This document shows positions 5,774 to 12,320 of a stretch of 12,445 nt of DNA, piece after piece (positions within the stretch are counted from its first letter, which is position 1; every line of letters begins with the position of its first letter). The stretch spans positions 1 to 12,445 of the forward strand of contig JAZQCN010000010.1 of NCBI GenBank assembly GCA_045546315.1, written 5' to 3'. The notes beneath the pieces are model-generated. The model saw only the letters and a list, made by a program, of their open reading frames with translations. It searched no databases and had not been told where the DNA came from. The translations under genes were made by a program, and so were the position numbers. The DNA is from RGIG2041 sp045546315 (GTDB taxonomy: Bacteria; Bacillota; Clostridia; UBA1381; UMGS1253).

Positions 5774-6401
5774 TTCTACACTGTATTTTATCACAGACAG
5801 CACAGGCTTTGACGAAAATGTATTCTTATACCGCGTCGAAGAAGCTTTGAAAGGCGGAGTAACCCTTTTGCAGCTGCGCGAAAAAGAAAAAAGCACGAGA
5901 GACTATCTTTCGCTGGCACAAAAGGTGCACATTCTTACAAAGAAGTACAATGTACCGCTTATCATTGATGACCGCATTGACATTGCTATAGCAGCCGGTG
6001 CCGAGGGTGTACATCTCGGGCAAAGTGATTTGCCGATTGCTGTTGCAAGGCAAATCCTCGGTGACGGAAAAATCATCGGTGCAACCGCAAAAACCGTGCC
6101 GCAGGCACTTGAAGCCTTTCATCAGGGCGCAGACTACCTCGGTGTTGGCGCAATCTATCCTACAACAACCAAGGTCATTACCATCCGTACATCTACCGAT
6201 ACCCTACGCGACATTTGCGCCGCCGTGCCCATCCCGGTCAACGCCATCGGCGGTTTAAACAAAGACAACATCGGCATTTTAAAAGGCATTCCCATTGCTG
6301 GCATCTGTGCCGTTTCTTCGATTATGAAAGCAAACAACCCGCAGCACGCAGCGCAGGAATTAAAAGCAGCATTTCTGCATTTAAAAGGAGAAAATCTATG
6401 A
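5760..6401 (+). CDS. thiE: Thiamine-phosphate synthase ThiE (TTG start)
   Basis: ThiE condenses HMP-PP (from ThiD) with thiazole phosphate (from ThiM), giving thiamine monophosphate and pyrophosphate. The 213-residue TIM barrel carries LLQLREK (36-42), IIDDRIDIA (68-76), GVHLGQSDLP (83-92), IIGATAKT (105-112), DYLGVGAIYPTTTK (125-138) with the pyrophosphate-contacting TTTK, PVNAIGGL (159-166) and GICAVSSI (181-188). The start codon is TTG at 5760. TTGGAGG (5744-5750) sits nine bases upstream, and the nearby ATG at 5753 belongs to the thiM frame. The product begins MKSFDSTLYFITD, as expected for the family. It overlaps thiM by 14 bases and shares an ATGA junction with thiD. A separate kinase for TMP to TPP (ThiL or ThiN) must be encoded elsewhere. 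Confidence 0.96.
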   Translation: MKSFDSTLYFITDSTGFDENVFLYRVEEALKGGVTLLQLREKEKSTRDYLSLAQKVHILTKKYNVPLIIDDRIDIAIAAGAEGVHLGQSDLPIAVARQILGDGKIIGATAKTVPQALEAFHQGADYLGVGAIYPTTTKVITIRTSTDTLRDICAAVPIPVNAIGGLNKDNIGILKGIPIAGICAVSSIMKANNPQHAAQELKAAFLHLKGENL

Positions 6402-7189
6402 AAACAGCATTAACCATCGCCGGCTCGGACTGCTCCGGTGGCGCAGGCATTCAGGCAGATATCAAAACTATAACGATGCACGGGGTATATGCAATGAGTG
6501 CCATTACGGCACTCACGGCACAAAATACGATAGGTGTAACTGCCATTTCGGAAGTAACACCTGCATTTTTAGCTGCGCAGCTCGACTGCGTATTCACCGA
6601 CATTTTTCCCGATGCCGTAAAAATCGGTATGGTTTCCTCTGCCCCACTGATTGAAGTCATTGCAGAAAAGCTGTGCTTTTACAATGCAAAAAACATTGTA
6701 CTGGACCCGGTGATGGTTGCAACCAGCGGCGCAGATTTAATGCAGACAAACGCACTTGCCGCATTAAAAGAAAAGCTTCTGCCGCTTGCAACGCTTACAA
6801 CCCCAAATATTGCCGAAGCAGAAACGATAACAAAAATGAAAATTTCCGACAAATGCAGCATGCAATCTGCAGCAAAGAAAATCGGCGACACCTACAATAT
6901 AGCTGTGCTGTTAAAAGGCGGACACAGCACGGATAATGCAGACGATTTATTGTATGAAAACGGCACTTTCCATTGGTTTGAAGGTAAGCGCATCCAAAAT
7001 CCGAACACACACGGCACAGGCTGTACGCTCTCCTCAGCCATCGCCGCAAATCTTGCAAATGCGTTTCCTTTGGCGGATGCCATTTCCCGCGCAAAGGAGT
7101 ACCTTACAGGCGCACTGTCTGCCAATTTGGATTTAGGCAAAGGCAGTGGACCGTTAAATCACTGCTATAAAATCAAAAAGTCGGTGTGA
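6398..7189 (+). CDS. thiD: Bifunctional HMP kinase / HMP-phosphate kinase ThiD
   Basis: ThiD phosphorylates hydroxymethylpyrimidine twice to HMP-PP, the pyrimidine substrate of ThiE. The 263-residue ribokinase-like protein has TIAGSDCSGGAGIQADIKT (6-24), GVYAMSAITALTAQNT (29-44), VKIGM (74-78), VLDPVMVATSG (101-111), TTPNIAEAE (134-142), VLLKGGH (170-176) and NTHGTGCTLSSAIA (203-216) with active-site C209. The start at 6398 overlaps the thiE stop as ATGA and has AAGGAG seven bases upstream; the upstream in-frame extension lies inside thiE and is rejected. With no thiC in the window, the HMP is presumably salvaged or made elsewhere. The stop codon lies inside the bidirectional terminator that closes the operon. 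Some ThiD relatives act on pyridoxal instead, but the operon context argues for HMP. Confidence 0.96.
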   Translation: MKTALTIAGSDCSGGAGIQADIKTITMHGVYAMSAITALTAQNTIGVTAISEVTPAFLAAQLDCVFTDIFPDAVKIGMVSSAPLIEVIAEKLCFYNAKNIVLDPVMVATSGADLMQTNALAALKEKLLPLATLTTPNIAEAETITKMKISDKCSMQSAAKKIGDTYNIAVLLKGGHSTDNADDLLYENGTFHWFEGKRIQNPNTHGTGCTLSSAIAANLANAFPLADAISRAKEYLTGALSANLDLGKGSGPLNHCYKIKKSV

Positions 7190-7206
7190 AATCACACCGA
7201 CTTTTT
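7175..7206. terminator. Bidirectional intrinsic terminator between thiD and the convergent TSCPD gene
   Basis: A perfect inverted repeat spans 7175-7206: AAAAAGTCGGTGTGA then AA, then its exact complement. Each strand therefore has a GC-rich stem followed by a run of five T. The thiD stop (7187-7189) lies in the left arm, and the stop of the convergent gene (7205-7207) overlaps the right end by two bases. One hairpin ends transcripts from both sides. Confidence 0.92.
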
Positions 7207-7447
7207 AGAGCACCTCTTTGATTGCCTTCGCGAGCTGGTCCGGGCAAGATGTGCCCTTAAAGCCGCATTTGATGCCTTCCAAAAGTACAACAAGCTCTTT
7301 GGCATCTCTGCCCTCGGCAAGCTTTGCAACGCCTTGAGTGTTACCGTTACAGCCGCCCATAAACTGAACATTTTTCACAATGCCGTCCTCTAAATCGAAC
7401 TGAATCTGCATTGCGCAAACGCCCTTTGTTCTGTATGTATGTGTCAT
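7205..7447 (-). CDS. Small TSCPD-domain protein (TIGR03905-like), function unknown
   Basis: The 80-residue protein contains TSCPDQLAKAI (66-76), the hallmark of the TSCPD domain found at the C-terminus of some adenosylcobalamin-dependent ribonucleotide reductases and as free-standing proteins of about 80 residues in Clostridia (TIGR03905). Four cysteines, C11, C33, C61 and C68, are arranged as GVC, GGCNGN, KCGF and TSCPD. They could bind a metal, but this is inference. The start at 7447 is set by GGAGG seven bases upstream; a longer ATG start at 7465 would overlap that site and is unlikely. It follows rplT by about 57 bases, behind a hairpin with a short U-run, so it is expressed by read-through or from an unseen promoter. 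No enzymatic role should be assumed. Confidence 0.85.
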   Translation of the reverse strand: MTHTYRTKGVCAMQIQFDLEDGIVKNVQFMGGCNGNTQGVAKLAEGRDAKELVVLLEGIKCGFKGTSCPDQLAKAIKEVL

Positions 7448-7463
7448 AATTTTTCCTCCAAGC

Positions 7464-7491
7464 AAAAAGCCGCATCTTAAGATACGGCTTT
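7464..7491 (-). terminator. Intrinsic terminator/attenuator after rplT
   Basis: On the minus strand, an 11-base-pair stem AAAGCCGTATC/GATGCGGCTTT (one G-U) with loop TTAA spans 7491-7466 and runs into five U. It ends the infC-rpmI-rplT transcript or reduces read-through into the small TSCPD gene, whose ribosome binding site begins five bases later. Confidence 0.75.
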
Positions 7492-7504
7492 AATAGCTTT
7501 TTAA

Positions 7505-7858
7505 TTAGCGAGCAGCCTTTGCCTTCTCAACCAAAGCTGTGAAAGCAGCCGGATCTGCGATTGCAATCTCAGAAAGCATCTTTCTGTTGATTTCGATGTT
7601 TGCCTTCTTAAGACCGTTCATGAAGGTAGAATAGTTCATACCGTTCATCTTTGCAGCAGCGCTGATACGAGCAATCCAGAGTCTTCTGAAATCTCTCTTC
7701 TTCTGCTTTCTGCCGATGTATGCGTACTTGAGCGACTTCATAACCGCTTCGTTTGCTGTTCTGAAGAGCTTGCTCTTTGCGCCTCTGTAACCCTTAGCGA
7801 GCTTTAAAATCTTTTTATGCTTTTTCTTGGTGACCATAGCACCCTTTACTCTAGCCAT
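7505..7858 (-). CDS. rplT: 50S ribosomal protein L20
   Basis: The 117-residue, very basic protein is a full-length L20, an early 23S rRNA-binding protein needed for large-subunit assembly. Typical features are the N-terminal MARVKGAMVTKKKHKKILKL, GYRGAKSKLFRTANEAVMKSL, the RDFRRLWIARISAAA region (about 55-69) and the C-terminal globular part with YSTFMNGLKKANIEINRKMLSEIA. In Bacillus subtilis L20 represses its own operon by binding the infC leader, and in E. coli it binds the operon mRNA. Here it is third in infC-rpmI-rplT, 27 bases after rpmI, with AAGGGA as ribosome binding site. The leader upstream of infC has a matching attenuator. Confidence 0.98.
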   Translation of the reverse strand: MARVKGAMVTKKKHKKILKLAKGYRGAKSKLFRTANEAVMKSLKYAYIGRKQKKRDFRRLWIARISAAAKMNGMNYSTFMNGLKKANIEINRKMLSEIAIADPAAFTALVEKAKAAR

Positions 7859-7885
7859 TACATTTTCCCTTCTTTCCGATATTAA

Positions 7886-8083
7886 TTATTTGTATGGAAT
7901 TAACTTCTTGATTGTAGCCTCGTTTGCTGCACTTGCATAAGCAGACTTACGCAGACCTCTTTTTCTCTTGGTTGTCTTCTTTGTGAGAATGTGGCTTCTG
8001 AAAGCCTGACCTCTTTTCACCTTACCGGATTTTGTAACGGAAAATCTCTTGGCCGCACCTCTATGTGTCTTGATCTTCGGCAT
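7886..8083 (-). CDS. rpmI: 50S ribosomal protein L35
   Basis: The 65-residue basic protein begins MPKIKTHRGAAKRFSVT and continues through KRGQAFRSHILTKKTTKRKRGLRK, characteristic of L35, a small protein buried in the large subunit. The start at 8083 has AAGGAG eight bases upstream. An in-frame GTG three codons earlier would add MFN, overlap the ribosome binding site, and not match the family. It sits between infC (35 bases upstream) and rplT (27 bases downstream) in the classical order. Confidence 0.98.
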   Translation of the reverse strand: MPKIKTHRGAAKRFSVTKSGKVKRGQAFRSHILTKKTTKRKRGLRKSAYASAANEATIKKLIPYK

Positions 8084-8118
8084 ATTAAACACTCCTTCCA
8101 GTTTTTAATTTTCTTTTG

Positions 8119-8631
8119 TTATGCCTTAGGCGACATAACCATGGCCATATTTCTGCCTTCGAGCTTTGCACCCTTTTCAACGGTGCCAAACTCAGCAGCG
8201 CTCTGAGCGAAACGCTCTAACAGCTCTGCACCAATGGATGAATGATGAATCTCACGACCGCGAAAACGCACGGTTACCTTCACCTTACTGCCGCTCTTCA
8301 AAAACTTGATTGCAGCATTCAGCTTCGTTTCAAAATCGTGGGTATCGATTGTCGGCGACAGACGCACCTCTTTAATCTCGATAACCTTCTGGTTTTTACG
8401 GTTTTCCTTTTCGCGCTTTGCAGCCTCGAACTTGTACTTGCCGTAGTCCATAATTTTGCAAACCGGCGGCTGTGCCTGCGGCGCAATCTTCACAAGGTCT
8501 AGGTTGGCTTCAATCGCCATCTCCTGCGCCTTTGCAATCGGCATAACACCGAGCTGTGCACCGTCCGGTCCGATCACGCGGACTTCCTTATCGCGGATTT
8601 CTTCATTGATTTGCTGCTCTTTGCTACTGAT
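8119..8631 (-). CDS. infC: Translation initiation factor IF-3 (probable ATC start)
   Basis: IF3 binds the 30S subunit, prevents premature 50S joining and checks the start codon and initiator tRNA. The N-domain runs from about 1 to 75 (INEEIRDKEVRVIG, LDLVKIAPQAQPPVCKIMDYGKYKFE at 43-69), followed by a charged linker (72-82) and the C-domain (IKEVRLSPTIDTHDF, KVTVRFRGREIHH, to 170). The family N-terminus fits a start at the ATC codon at 8631, with GGTGAT as the anti-SD match just upstream, giving 170 residues. In-frame ATGs at 8643 and further up lack a ribosome binding site and add hydrophobic residues coded by the leader terminator. Rare AUU/AUC/AUA starts are known for infC and make it self-controlled by IF3. 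First gene of infC-rpmI-rplT. Confidence 0.93.
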   Translation of the reverse strand: MSSKEQQINEEIRDKEVRVIGPDGAQLGVMPIAKAQEMAIEANLDLVKIAPQAQPPVCKIMDYGKYKFEAAKREKENRKNQKVIEIKEVRLSPTIDTHDFETKLNAAIKFLKSGSKVKVTVRFRGREIHHSSIGAELLERFAQSAAEFGTVEKGAKLEGRNMAMVMSPKA

Positions 8632-8793
8632 AAATATCACCATCCATATTAAATTCAAAGCTGCAAAAAAAGCGGACACCCAAAACGGCATCCGCATAAA
8701 TATACACACACTTTATCCTAAGATAAAATCGGAATATTTAACCGAAGCAGCGCCGCTGTACGGTGAGAGCAATGTTTGCTCTGCTTTGTTTTC
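8632..8793 (-). promoter_or_regulatory. infC leader RNA (L20-leader-like)
   Basis: The transcript from the consensus promoter has a leader of about 160 bases with several stems before the terminator: AGAGCAA/TTGCTCT (8782-8776 with 8772-8766, loop ACA), ACCG enclosing CAGC/GCTG and closing with CGGT (about 8764-8740), and TTTATC/GATAAA (about 8727-8712). The position upstream of infC-rpmI-rplT and the terminal attenuator fit the L20-controlled leaders described for Bacillus. I infer L20 binding from this context; I have not matched a covariance model. Confidence 0.65.
8665..8695 (-). terminator. Leader terminator (attenuator) of the infC operon
   Basis: On the minus strand a nine-pair stem GCGGATGCC (8695-8687) with GGTGTCCGC (8680-8672), including two G-U pairs, has a six-base loop and is followed by seven U (8671-8665). 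It lies about 35 bases upstream of the infC start and inside the operon's own transcript, so it must be conditional. Confidence 0.85.
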
Positions 8794-8799
8794 TCAAAC

Positions 8800-8828
8800 A
8801 TTATACCAGTGTTTTGCAGTATTGTCAA
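8800..8828 (-). promoter_or_regulatory. Consensus promoter of infC-rpmI-rplT
   Basis: The minus strand has TTGACA (8828-8823), exactly 17 bases, then TATAAT (8805-8800). This is a perfect match to the sigma-A consensus, as expected for a highly expressed ribosomal operon. The predicted start is near 8793. The -35 is the centre of a short palindrome (8818-8832). Confidence 0.9.
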
Positions 8829-8836
8829 TACTTTTT

Positions 8837-9862
8837 TTATTTCTTTTTTCGATGCTGTATACATTCACTTAAAAACATCTCGATTGCCAGCCAATCGCGC
8901 GCTCTGCCGCACTTAATTTCATAGGAGATGGTGTTCAGCTTTTGAATCCCCTCCACCAAAAACGCACGCTCGAAGCATTTTGCATAAGAAATATAATCAT
9001 TTACATAAAACGGCGGTACCTTGATTTTCGACGCAATCATCGGCGGGGTTGCCCCCTCCAGAAGCAAAAGCTGCGTTTGCAGAATTTTCGCAAAATACGC
9101 CGATAGGTTTTCCAAAACGCTAAACGGCGAATCCTTCAAGGTTTTCGCCTGCTCGACCAAAGAAAAGACTGCCTCGGCATCGCCGAGAATTGCATACCGA
9201 ATCATATCGAATACGCGGCTTTGCGGTCTTTTTGTTACAATGCGGTCAATATCCTTTTTCGTAATTGTTTCCTCGCCGTAGGCAAAAAGCTTTTCAAGCT
9301 CACGCAGGATGGCATGCATACCTTCGTCACAGTTTTCAATCAGATACGCTATCGTATCGGCACTCATTTTCTTATTCGCGCTTCTGCAGGTGCGTTCCAC
9401 CCAGTTGACAAGCTCCGTCCCCTGCATATAAGAACACTCTACAGCTAACCCCTTAGCGCTCACTGCTTTATACAGCACGCCGCGCTTGTCTGCCGCCTCC
9501 TCGTAAAACACAAGGCACAAATACTCCGGCAGCTCGGCTATCGCCTCACTCCAGAATCGCTTTACATTCTCCGCAGCCTTCGAAAAAATACCGCTGTATT
9601 TTACCAAAATCATCTTTTTTTCCGCCATCATCGGCGGTGTATCTATTTCAGCGCGCAAAAGGTCTAAATCTGTTTTTGCATCCTCGATAACAATGTAATT
9701 AAAATCATCCATCACGCCGGTTAATACCTTATCGCGAATTGCCTTCACATAATATTCGCGCAAATAAGCCTCCTCCCCAAAGAGCAGGTATACCGAAAGC
9801 AGCTCCCCTGCGCGCAGGCTGCTGCGCAATTTTTCCAAACCGCTGTCCGTCTTTTTTGCCAT
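8837..9862 (-). CDS. holA: DNA polymerase III subunit delta (clamp-loader)
   Basis: HolA is the delta subunit of the clamp-loader complex; it opens the beta sliding clamp so that it can be loaded onto primed DNA. The 341-residue product has the family N-terminus VYLLFGEEAYLREYY (24-38) in place of a working Walker motif, a region AEKKMILVKYSGIF (80-93), a lid domain with LRELEKLFAYG (186-196), DIDRIV (204-209), RVFDMIRYAI (216-225), and an alpha-helical collar domain to the end (KVPPFYVNDY, 281-290). Length is typical. The start at 9862 is set by GGAGG seven bases upstream. An earlier in-frame ATG at 9889 overlaps comEC and the ribosome binding site. It starts 11 bases after the comEC stop, the common comEC-holA pairing in Firmicutes. 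No terminator separates it from the infC promoter. Confidence 0.93.
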   Translation of the reverse strand: MAKKTDSGLEKLRSSLRAGELLSVYLLFGEEAYLREYYVKAIRDKVLTGVMDDFNYIVIEDAKTDLDLLRAEIDTPPMMAEKKMILVKYSGIFSKAAENVKRFWSEAIAELPEYLCLVFYEEAADKRGVLYKAVSAKGLAVECSYMQGTELVNWVERTCRSANKKMSADTIAYLIENCDEGMHAILRELEKLFAYGEETITKKDIDRIVTKRPQSRVFDMIRYAILGDAEAVFSLVEQAKTLKDSPFSVLENLSAYFAKILQTQLLLLEGATPPMIASKIKVPPFYVNDYISYAKCFERAFLVEGIQKLNTISYEIKCGRARDWLAIEMFLSECIQHRKKK

Positions 9863-9873
9863 ATAGCTTCCTC

Positions 9874-12228
9874 CTATTGAATCCAACACACGCCGCGCCG
9901 TGTTAAATAAAAAACAATGTCTCCGGCTTCTGCCGTATTATACATTTCCGCACCGAAGCGCTGCAGCGCAAGCCGCACACGCTGCGTCGGATGCTGCGTT
10001 TTTGCCGGCTCACCGGCACTGACAACCGCATACTGCGCATTCACCTTTTGCAAAAACAGATTCGTGCTCGAGGTGTTTGATCCGTGATGCGCGACCTTTA
10101 AAATCTGCGCCTGCAGCTGTGCACCACCATTCACCAGACGCTTTTCCGCCAGCTTTTCAATGTCGCCTGTAAACAACACCCTTGTATCGCCGTAGCTGAT
10201 GCGCAAAACCAAAGAAAGATCATTTTCACTCAGCCGCCGTTCAAGCATTTGTTCGTCCGGACCGAGCGCTTCAAGCACTACCCCACCGGGCAAGGTCATA
10301 CAATCGCCGCCCTGCATATAATGCACGCGGATGTTGTGCTCTGCCGCACAATGCTCCAGCCGCGTTTTGTTTTCTGTGCTGTAGTTCGGATGTCTGTACG
10401 GCAAAATCAAATTCTTGACGCGCATATTTTCACAAACATACAAAATGCCGTCCGCGTGATCCGTATCATAATGCGATACAATCGCATAATCAATGTCGTG
10501 CACGCCGTGACTTTTCAGGTACGGCATAAGCGTTTCTTCCCCGACACTTTTCTCTTTATATCCGTTTCCGCCGCCATCAAGCAAAATTTCCAGACCGTGT
10601 GGCATACGAAGCAGTGCGCTGTCGCCCTCGCCGACATTTATAAAGTGCAGTCTTGCATAAAAGCTACCGACTAAATTGATACACATCAATCCGACACAGC
10701 AGACAGTCATCACCAAACGGCAAATCCCTGCAAAATTGCTTTTCTTTTCGATGCACACCCAAATTCCTAAAACAATTGTATAATACAATACATAGTGCAG
10801 CACATTCGGCATACCGATTGCAACTGTTGCAAATGGCAAAACATGCACCGCTTCGATTCCCTCGCACATACAAGTTAAAACCAGCCGCAGTAAAAAGCCG
10901 ATACCCTTCGCCGCCGGCAAGCAAATACCGCCGAGTGCCAAAAGCACACCTGCAAGCAGCATCAGCGGGCCACACAGCCACGGTATAAGCAAATTATACA
11001 AAATACCGTAAAGCGGGAGCTCGTGAAAGCCCGCCGCTAAAATCGGCAAAGTCGCGAGCTGCGCACACAGGCTGACCGCCACAGCATTTGCAAGCATCTT
11101 CCGCTTCAACAAACGAAGCAAAACGCGCTGTAATCTCTCACTAAATATCAGTATACCAAAAACGCTGGCAAAAGACAACAAAAATCCAATACTGAATAAA
11201 TACAGCGGCTGCATAAGCAGCATAACAAACGCCACACAAACGCAGGTATATACCCGATCCTCATCCCCGCGCGTAAAATAAGCAAGCACGCTAAAATCAA
11301 ACATCAGTACCGCGCGCTGCATGGATACGCCATTGCCCACCAACAGTGCAAAGAAGTGCATCAAAAGCACACATATCAAATAGCTCACTTTTCTTGGCAT
11401 ACGCAACCGTGACAGCAGCCAAAGCAAAAATCCGCAAAGCATCGACACATGCATACCCGAGGCTACGCAAATGTGGCTAAGTCCGGCTTTTTGAATTGCA
11501 CTCTGCAAATCCGCCGATATATTTTTCCGTTCACTGAGAACAATGCCCGAAAGCAGCGCCCCGCTATCGCCGCCGATGTACTGTTCAAAGCACGCAGACG
11601 CATAACGACGCACGGCATAAGCTGCACGAGTAATCCAATTTACCTGCGCCGCTCCAAGATAGCGCGTATAGGCCTCATCCGTTTTAATTATGGCATAAAC
11701 GCCGTTTGTCTTATGCCATAGCGCGTAGTCAAAATCGCCCTCATTCTCCGGCGCATCCGGCGCCTCCAGTGTACCGCGCACCATAATTCTGTCACCGCTC
11801 GCATACGGCGCACGCGCCGCATAGCGCTCGCGCACCAATACCGAAAGCTTAAAATCCACCGGTGCGTCCACGGCTGTTTTCTCAGCCGTCAGCGCATACA
11901 TACGCTCCGGCTGTAAAATATAGGTACAATATTCCGCAGCCTCTGTCGTTTCCTGTACCACGCCCTCTACATATACTGTTTTATTTATAAATTCCGTCGG
12001 AATATAATACGCTGTATTATTTAACTGCGCCGTGCGCACAAAGCCAAGCCCTGCACAAACAACCATAGCGATTGCCATCCACCGTCGCGAACGAAAGCAC
12101 AGCAGACGAAGCAAAAGCGTCACTGCAAGAAACAAAAGCACAACTGCCGGATTTAACCATGTTGTAAACCGCGCTATGCAAACCGCAACACAATACACAG
12201 CAAACAGAATTACAATTTCTTTTTTCAT
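9874..12228 (-). CDS. comEC: ComEC/Rec2 DNA-uptake channel protein
   Basis: ComEC forms the inner-membrane channel that passes single-stranded DNA into the cell during transformation. Domain order (numbered from an alternative ATG at 12240, four residues longer): N-terminal membrane segments (about 6-70), an OB-like extracellular domain (about 85-190), the Competence membrane domain with AGLSHICVASGMHVSML (252-268) and GVSMQRAVLM (304-313), more helices to about 525, and a cytoplasmic metallo-beta-lactamase-like domain. The latter shows INVGEGDS (534-541), LLDGGG (553-558), SHYDTDHADG (589-598), LFTGD (689-693) and VAHHGSN (716-722). The usual DVGQGD motif is NVGEGD here, but the metal ligands H590, D592, D594, H595 and H719 look intact. 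I prefer ATG at 12228 (GGGG six bases upstream) over 12240, which has no ribosome binding site; the choice is uncertain. comEA and comEB are not adjacent. Confidence 0.93.
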   Translation of the reverse strand: MKKEIVILFAVYCVAVCIARFTTWLNPAVVLLFLAVTLLLRLLCFRSRRWMAIAMVVCAGLGFVRTAQLNNTAYYIPTEFINKTVYVEGVVQETTEAAEYCTYILQPERMYALTAEKTAVDAPVDFKLSVLVRERYAARAPYASGDRIMVRGTLEAPDAPENEGDFDYALWHKTNGVYAIIKTDEAYTRYLGAAQVNWITRAAYAVRRYASACFEQYIGGDSGALLSGIVLSERKNISADLQSAIQKAGLSHICVASGMHVSMLCGFLLWLLSRLRMPRKVSYLICVLLMHFFALLVGNGVSMQRAVLMFDFSVLAYFTRGDEDRVYTCVCVAFVMLLMQPLYLFSIGFLLSFASVFGILIFSERLQRVLLRLLKRKMLANAVAVSLCAQLATLPILAAGFHELPLYGILYNLLIPWLCGPLMLLAGVLLALGGICLPAAKGIGFLLRLVLTCMCEGIEAVHVLPFATVAIGMPNVLHYVLYYTIVLGIWVCIEKKSNFAGICRLVMTVCCVGLMCINLVGSFYARLHFINVGEGDSALLRMPHGLEILLDGGGNGYKEKSVGEETLMPYLKSHGVHDIDYAIVSHYDTDHADGILYVCENMRVKNLILPYRHPNYSTENKTRLEHCAAEHNIRVHYMQGGDCMTLPGGVVLEALGPDEQMLERRLSENDLSLVLRISYGDTRVLFTGDIEKLAEKRLVNGGAQLQAQILKVAHHGSNTSSTNLFLQKVNAQYAVVSAGEPAKTQHPTQRVRLALQRFGAEMYNTAEAGDIVFYLTRRGVCWIQ

Positions 12229-12255
12229 AAAACGCCCCATTTTAATGGAAAATAA

Positions 12256-12283
12256 AAAGCAGATGCTCTAGAGCATCTGCTTT
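12256..12283 (-). terminator. 28-bp perfect palindrome, terminator after the NlpC/P60 gene
   Basis: Positions 12256-12283 read identically on both strands, with AAAGCAGATGCTC arms around a central TAGA-type core. On the minus strand it is followed by TTTTTATTTT, a good U-tract for ending the NlpC/P60 transcript. In the other direction the tract is TTTAATTTTA, weaker. It ends about 28 bases upstream of the comEC start. Confidence 0.85.
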
Positions 12284-12284
12284 A

Positions 12285-12313
12285 ATTTTAGCAAAATTTT
12301 CGACATTTTTCAA
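12285..12313 (-). promoter_or_regulatory. Possible comEC-holA promoter overlapping the terminator
   Basis: The minus strand has TTGAAA (12313-12308), a 17-base spacer and TAAAAT (12290-12285) with an extended TGC just upstream (12293-12291). The predicted start near 12278 falls inside the left arm of the palindrome. It is the only convincing promoter in the 80 bases between the NlpC/P60 stop and comEC. Confidence 0.5.
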
Positions 12314-12320
12314 CAAGACT

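Noticed and set aside
8632..8709. N-terminal extension of IF3 starting at an ATG near 8709 or 8643
   Set aside because: It would translate through the leader terminator, giving hydrophobic residues unlike IF3, and these ATGs lack a ribosome binding site.
9863..9889. Earlier HolA start at 9889
   Set aside because: It overlaps the comEC end and would consume the GGAGG that serves the start at 9862; the added MLDSIGGSY is not HolA-like.
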